From the NCBI GenBank assembly GCA_900545745.1, contig URAD01000025.1, positions 1-18,739 of the forward strand: a stretch of DNA of 18,739 nt, written 5' to 3'. The notes beneath the pieces are model-generated. The model saw only the letters and a program-made list of their open reading frames with translations, ran no database searches and had not been told where the DNA came from. The translations under genes were made by a program, and so were the position numbers. The stretch's first letter is position 1. The number at the start of each line of letters is the position of its first letter. Below are positions 15,463 through 18,739 of the stretch, in pieces. This DNA comes from an uncultured Collinsella sp. Lineage in GTDB: Bacteria > Actinomycetota > Coriobacteriia > Coriobacteriales > Coriobacteriaceae.

Positions 15463-16881
15463 ATGGCCTACGACGCCAAGAAAATCTATTACCGCTTCGA
15501 CGACCACCTGAGCCGCCTGGTCTTGGATTACGAAGCGAGCCGCCAGATTTCGCCCGAAAGCGAAAATCTCTACTATGGCCTGCCGACTGACCCTTATGAC
15601 GAGGGCCTATTTGTTGAGCACAATGTCAAGCGCGGCCTGCGCAATGCCGACGGCTCGGGCGTGGTCGCGGGTCTCACCCGTATCTCAGATGTGCATGGCT
15701 ACAACAAGGTCGACGGAAAGGTCGTGCCCGATCAGGGCAAACTCACGCTTCGTGGCTACAGCATCGAGGACCTGGTCAACAACGCCCAGGCCGAGGATCG
15801 CTATGGCTACGAAGAGGTCGCCTACCTGCTCATCACGGGCTCACTGCCCACCAAAGAGGAGCTCGACGGTTTTTGCGGACGCCTGGGTGCTTTTAGGCAT
15901 CTGAGCGACGAATACGTCCGCGAGTTCCCCATGACCACGGTGTCGTCGAGCATCATGAATGTGCTTCAGCGCGCCGTGCTGCTGCTCTACGCCTTCGACG
16001 CCGAGCCCGACGCCATTACACCCGAGCACGAAATCGACGTCGCCATCTCCATGCTCGCCCGTCTCCCCCGCATCGCCGCCTTCGCGCATATGGCCTCGGT
16101 CGCCAAGCGTCGCGGCTCCGAGGTTCATGTACCGCACCCCACACCCGGCCTCTCCACCGCCGAGACCATCCTGCAGGTGCTCCGCGGCGGCATGGCATTC
16201 ACCCGCGACGAAGCCATGCTGCTCGACGTGATGCTCATGCTGCATGCCGAGCACGGCGGCGGCAACAACTCCACGTTTGCCTGCCGCGTGCTGTCCTCCT
16301 CGGCCACCGACCCGTATTCCGCCTACGCCGCGGCTATCGGCTCGCTCAAGGGCCCGCGCCACGGCGGCGCCAACGCCAAAGTCGTGTCCATGCACGAGGA
16401 CATCCGCGCGCATGTCTCCAATTGGGAGGACGAGGACGAGGTCGCAGCCTACCTGGGCAAGATTCTCGACAAGCAGGCCTTCGACGGCACGGGCCTCATC
16501 TACGGTATGGGCCACGCCGTCTACACGCTGAGCGACCCGCGCGCCGAGGTGTGCCGCCGTTACGCGCGCACGCTTGCCGCCAAGAAGGACCTGGGCGATG
16601 AGTTCGCGCTCATCGAGCGCATCGAGCGCCTGGCACCGCAGGTGATGCGCGATCACGGCATGACCAAGCCCATCTGCGCCAACATCGACCTGTACACGGG
16701 CTTTATCTACAAGATGCTCGGCGTGCCCGAGACGCTCTTTACGCCGCTGTTCGCCGTCGCCCGCATGGCCGGCTGGTCGGCGCACCGCATGGAAGAGCTC
16801 TTCTGCGCGCACCGCATCATCCGTCCCGCGTATCGCCCGGTTATCGAGCCGCTGGAGTACAAGCCGCTCGCCGATCGCTAG
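15463..16881 (+). CDS. gltA: Citrate synthase
   Basis: The 472-residue enzyme condenses acetyl-CoA with oxaloacetate to citrate, the entry step of the TCA cycle or of glutamate synthesis. The active-site set is complete: H264 in LHAEHGGGNNST, H300 in GPRHGGAN, H351 in YGMGHAVYTLSDPR and D409 in CANIDLYTG. Late R/H-containing motifs such as MAGWSAHRMEE are also present. It is longer than the common 370-430 residue bacterial enzyme because of an N-terminal stretch of about 55 residues before the conserved core and a longer middle region. A methylcitrate synthase cannot be excluded from sequence, but no propionate genes are nearby. GGAGAGGAG lies 6-7 bases before the ATG. A strong terminator follows. 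The stop codon is TAG. Confidence 0.94.
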   Translation: MAYDAKKIYYRFDDHLSRLVLDYEASRQISPESENLYYGLPTDPYDEGLFVEHNVKRGLRNADGSGVVAGLTRISDVHGYNKVDGKVVPDQGKLTLRGYSIEDLVNNAQAEDRYGYEEVAYLLITGSLPTKEELDGFCGRLGAFRHLSDEYVREFPMTTVSSSIMNVLQRAVLLLYAFDAEPDAITPEHEIDVAISMLARLPRIAAFAHMASVAKRRGSEVHVPHPTPGLSTAETILQVLRGGMAFTRDEAMLLDVMLMLHAEHGGGNNSTFACRVLSSSATDPYSAYAAAIGSLKGPRHGGANAKVVSMHEDIRAHVSNWEDEDEVAAYLGKILDKQAFDGTGLIYGMGHAVYTLSDPRAEVCRRYARTLAAKKDLGDEFALIERIERLAPQVMRDHGMTKPICANIDLYTGFIYKMLGVPETLFTPLFAVARMAGWSAHRMEELFCAHRIIRPAYRPVIEPLEYKPLADR

Positions 16882-16904
16882 AACGCGGACCGTTATAGAA
16901 CCCG

Positions 16905-16943
16905 AGCGTGGCCAGGGCATCACCGCCCTCGGCCACGCTTTTT
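16905..16943 (+). terminator. Citrate synthase intrinsic terminator
   Basis: AGCGTGGCC (16905-16913) pairs with GGCCACGCT (16931-16939). An inner AGGGC/GCCCT stem extends it past a single bulged C, and TTTTT ends at 16943. It lies about 25 bases past the citrate synthase stop and separates it from the HAD gene. Confidence 0.92.
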
Positions 16944-16968
16944 ATGCCAGTAGAAAGGGCTGCATCGA

Positions 16969-17811
16969 ATGATTGTTTTTTCCGATATGGATGGAACGCT
17001 GTTGACGAGTGACAAGCAGATGAGCGACGCCACCTGGGCGATGCTCGACGAGCTCGCACGTCGCGGCATTGAGTTTGTACCGTGCACGGGACGTCCGCTG
17101 TCGGGCATCTTTGAGCCCATCCTCGCCCATCCCGCCGTGCACTATGCCGTCTGTGCCAATGGCGCCAGCGTCTGGCAGCTCGACGACGATGTGCCCACCG
17201 ATACCTCGCGCGCCACGCGCATCTTGAGCCGACCGCTCGATTGCGGCATTGCCCATCGCATCCACCGCATCGCCGCCGGCCACGATGTGACCTTCGATAT
17301 CTTCGCGGACGGGCAATGCTTCCTCCCCCGCTCGCTCTACACGCGCCTGGACGAATTCTGCGGCGGTGACCCCCACATCGCGGCTTCGCTCAAGCGCACA
17401 CGAACACCGATCGACATGGATATCGACAGCAAGATCGACGAGGTCGAGACGCTCGAACGCATCGCCATGTACTGGCACGACCCGGCCGATCGCGACGCCA
17501 TCGCGTCGGAGCTCGACACGCTCGGAGGCATTGAGGTCACGCGTTCGTACGCCATGAATATCGAGGTCATGGGCGAGGGCGCCACCAAGGGAACGGCCCT
17601 CACGTGGCTATGTGAGCACCTGGGCGAGCGTCTCGCCGACGCTTGGGCGTTCGGCGACAACATCAACGACATCCCCATGCTGCAGACAGCGGGCCACGGC
17701 ATGGCCATGATCAACGGCGAACCCGAAGACCACGAGGCCGCCGACGCCGTCACCGAATACGACAACGACCACGACGGCGTCGCCCGCACCATCATGGCCG
17801 CCCTCGCCTAG
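16969..17811 (+). CDS. HAD-superfamily phosphatase, Cof-type
   Basis: The 280-residue protein has all four HAD motifs: SDMDGTLL (D6 nucleophile, D8), CTGRP (39-43), K207 in GATKGTAL, and FGDNINDIPML (D230, D234). The insert between motifs II and III (about 85-190) is a C2-type cap, placing it in the Cof/YidA group, which hydrolyses sugar phosphates and similar metabolites; the specific substrate cannot be told. AAAGGG lies 9 bases before the ATG. It begins 25 bases after the citrate synthase terminator, so it needs its own promoter or readthrough. The stop codon is TAG. Confidence 0.92.
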   Translation: MIVFSDMDGTLLTSDKQMSDATWAMLDELARRGIEFVPCTGRPLSGIFEPILAHPAVHYAVCANGASVWQLDDDVPTDTSRATRILSRPLDCGIAHRIHRIAAGHDVTFDIFADGQCFLPRSLYTRLDEFCGGDPHIAASLKRTRTPIDMDIDSKIDEVETLERIAMYWHDPADRDAIASELDTLGGIEVTRSYAMNIEVMGEGATKGTALTWLCEHLGERLADAWAFGDNINDIPMLQTAGHGMAMINGEPEDHEAADAVTEYDNDHDGVARTIMAALA

Positions 17812-17895
17812 TCATTGGTCAGTCATTGGACGTTCTTAAACGACTAGTCACTGGGGACACTCTTCGCAAAAAGCTGCAAGGACCGTCCCCCACTG
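17810..17895. repeat. AGTCATTGG direct repeats and a GGGGAC-cored palindrome
   Basis: AGTCATTGG occurs at 17810-17818 (overlapping the HAD stop) and 17821-17829, and AGTCACTGG at 17846-17854. CACTGGGGAC (17849-17858) and GTCCCCCACTG (17885-17895) form an imperfect inverted repeat with one mismatch and one bulge. The GGGGAC core resembles the palindromes at 7307-7441, so the same repeat family may be involved. Confidence 0.5.
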
Positions 17896-17912
17896 TCGGC
17901 AGAGACGATATG

Positions 17913-18014
17913 AGCAGGACATAAAAACATTGAGAGCCCCTGCTGCATGAAAGACCGCGGATTAGGCCGACAATGGTGAGTGTCTAATTCAGCCGCGGCG
18001 GCCACGCCGCATTC
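17913..18014 (+). ncRNA. Possible bridge RNA region of the IS110 element
   Basis: IS110-group elements encode a structured bridge RNA in the non-coding DNA before the transposase, with loops that pair to target and donor DNA. This stretch has two hairpins, the second with an 18-base loop (17966-17983). Location and folding fit. No loop-to-flank pairing has been shown, and IS1111-group elements place the RNA at the other end. Confidence 0.3.
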
Positions 18015-18029
18015 ATGGAAGGGGCTCCC

Positions 18030-18739
18030 ATGCTCGATACTACCACCTTCGTCGGCCTCGACGTCCACGCCCGCTCGATAAAGGCAGTCTCCCTCGACGT
18101 CATGACCGGGGAGGTACGTGCCGCGACCTTCGGCTACGACGCCGGCGCCGTCGCGGAGTGGGTCCGTTCCGTGGACCCCGGGGCCAGGTGCGTGTGCGAG
18201 TCCGGGGTCACGGGCTTCGACCTGCAGAAGAGGCTCACCGGCCTGGGGGTCGACTGCGTGGTCGGCGCCGTCTCGAAGATGATCAAGCCCAGCGCGGACA
18301 GGCGCAGGAAGAACGACCGCAACGACGCCGAGTTCCTCGCCCGCATGCTGTCGGTCGGCAACGTGGTCGAGGTGTGGGTCCCCGACGACGAGTGCGAGGC
18401 CGCCCGCGACCTGACCAGGGCGCTCGAGGACGCGAGGGACGACCTCTCGCGCGCGAAGCAGCGGCTCTCCAAAGTTCCTGCTCAGGCACGGGCTCGCCTT
18501 CGACGAGAGGACGCCCACCGGCCGCAGGAAGGGCGACTGGACCCGGGCGCACTGGTCCTGGATCGAGCCGATTAGGTTCGCGGAGGGGGCCGACAACGAC
18601 GTGCTCGCCTACTACGTCGACGCGGTCAGGCGGGCGGCGGAGGAGAAGGCGAGGCTCGAGGGGCTCGTCGAGGCCGAGGCCCGCAAGCCCAGGTGGAGGA
18701 GGAGGGTCGACTCCCTGCGCTGCCTCAAGGGCGTCGACA
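18030..18739 (+). pseudogene. IS110-family transposase, frameshifted and partial
   Basis: The N-terminal DEDD (RuvC-like) domain is intact: D11 in FVGLDVH, E57 in CESGVTGFDL, and D96 and D99 in KNDRNDAEFLARML. The reading frame breaks at 18471-18473, where AAA would need to be AA: frame one runs on to an unrelated stop at 18573-18575, while from 18472 the next frame reads KFLLRHGLAFDERTPTG and stays open to the window end with a coiled segment and CLKGVD, the start of the Transposase_20 region. A single extra A explains this, by mutation or sequencing error. The start at 18030 follows AAGGGG by 6 bases; an ATG at 18015 is less likely. The right part lies outside the window. Confidence 0.88.

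Larger units (their letters stand above)
17913..18739 (+). mobile_element. IS110-family insertion sequence, left part (cut by window end)
   Basis: The element is recognised by its transposase (from 18030). The true left end cannot be fixed, because IS110 elements have little or no terminal inverted repeat; 17913 is simply where structured sequence begins. The 100-odd bases before the transposase have paired segments AGCAGG/CCTGCT (17913-17918 with 17939-17944) and CCGCGG-ATTAG/CTAAT-CCGCGG (17955-17965 with 17984-17998). Confidence 0.65.

Noticed and set aside
15841..16923. 360-codon open frame antisense to citrate synthase
   Set aside because: Shadow of a gene with all active-site residues intact.
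17810..17854. Three AGTCATTGG/AGTCACTGG copies as a possible CRISPR
   Set aside because: Units of 9 bases with irregular gaps of 2 and 16 bases and no cas genes do not fit a CRISPR array.

Overview
The window is GC-rich bacterial DNA that reads as a member of the Coriobacteriia, most likely Collinsella or a close relative. This rests on an actinobacterial-style release factor 2, a transketolase split into two genes, a zinc-type L31 with an RNA leader, and general codon use. The genus is inferred from the look of the proteins, not from a search.

Layout. Positions 1-8060 are core genes, all on the minus strand. In order of transcription they are rpmE (7944-7519, with its own promoter, RNA leader and terminator), secA (7177-4370) and prfB (4370-3222), which are coupled by a one-base TAATG overlap, a YitT-family membrane protein (3054-2164), and the two transketolase subunits (1956-1126 and 1124-183) with a strong hairpin behind them. 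Between prfB and the YitT gene lies a run of four hairpins. The last is an intrinsic terminator whose T-tract touches the YitT ribosome binding site.

Positions about 8060-15000 are an accessory block. It holds a 602-residue permease-ATPase fusion (9940-8132) and an operon of a large tandem-duplicated permease (13056-10840) and a separate ABC ATPase (10843-10094). Divergent to these are a DUF2975 membrane protein (13201-13713) and a YozG-like small HTH regulator (13723-13959). All three permease units carry the same P-x3-x2-L-[VI]-x-NG-x-G-x3-YP signature, so they appear to be one diverged family of efflux or immunity-type transporters. A GTTA...TAAC element lies in front of both the fusion gene and the DUF2975-HTH pair and is a candidate operator. 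The block ends with a decayed tyrosine recombinase (truncated, with an internal TGA) and a hairpin-rich non-coding stretch, which suggests it arrived on, or next to, an integrating element.

Positions 15098-17811 return to core genes on the plus strand: an ACT-domain (UPF0237) protein, citrate synthase with a strong terminator, and a Cof-type HAD phosphatase. From about 17900 to the window end is the left part of an IS110-family element. Its transposase has all four DEDD residues but a one-base frameshift, and a structured upstream region could encode a bridge RNA.

The most interesting signals are: (1) release factor 2 carries SPT where the family has SPF as its stop-codon reading tripeptide, and none of the eight core genes here ends in TGA, while three of the five accessory genes do; (2) the three-unit ABC locus with its conserved NG-x-G-YP motif and shared operator candidate; (3) the terminator abutting the YitT ribosome binding site; and (4) the L31 leader.
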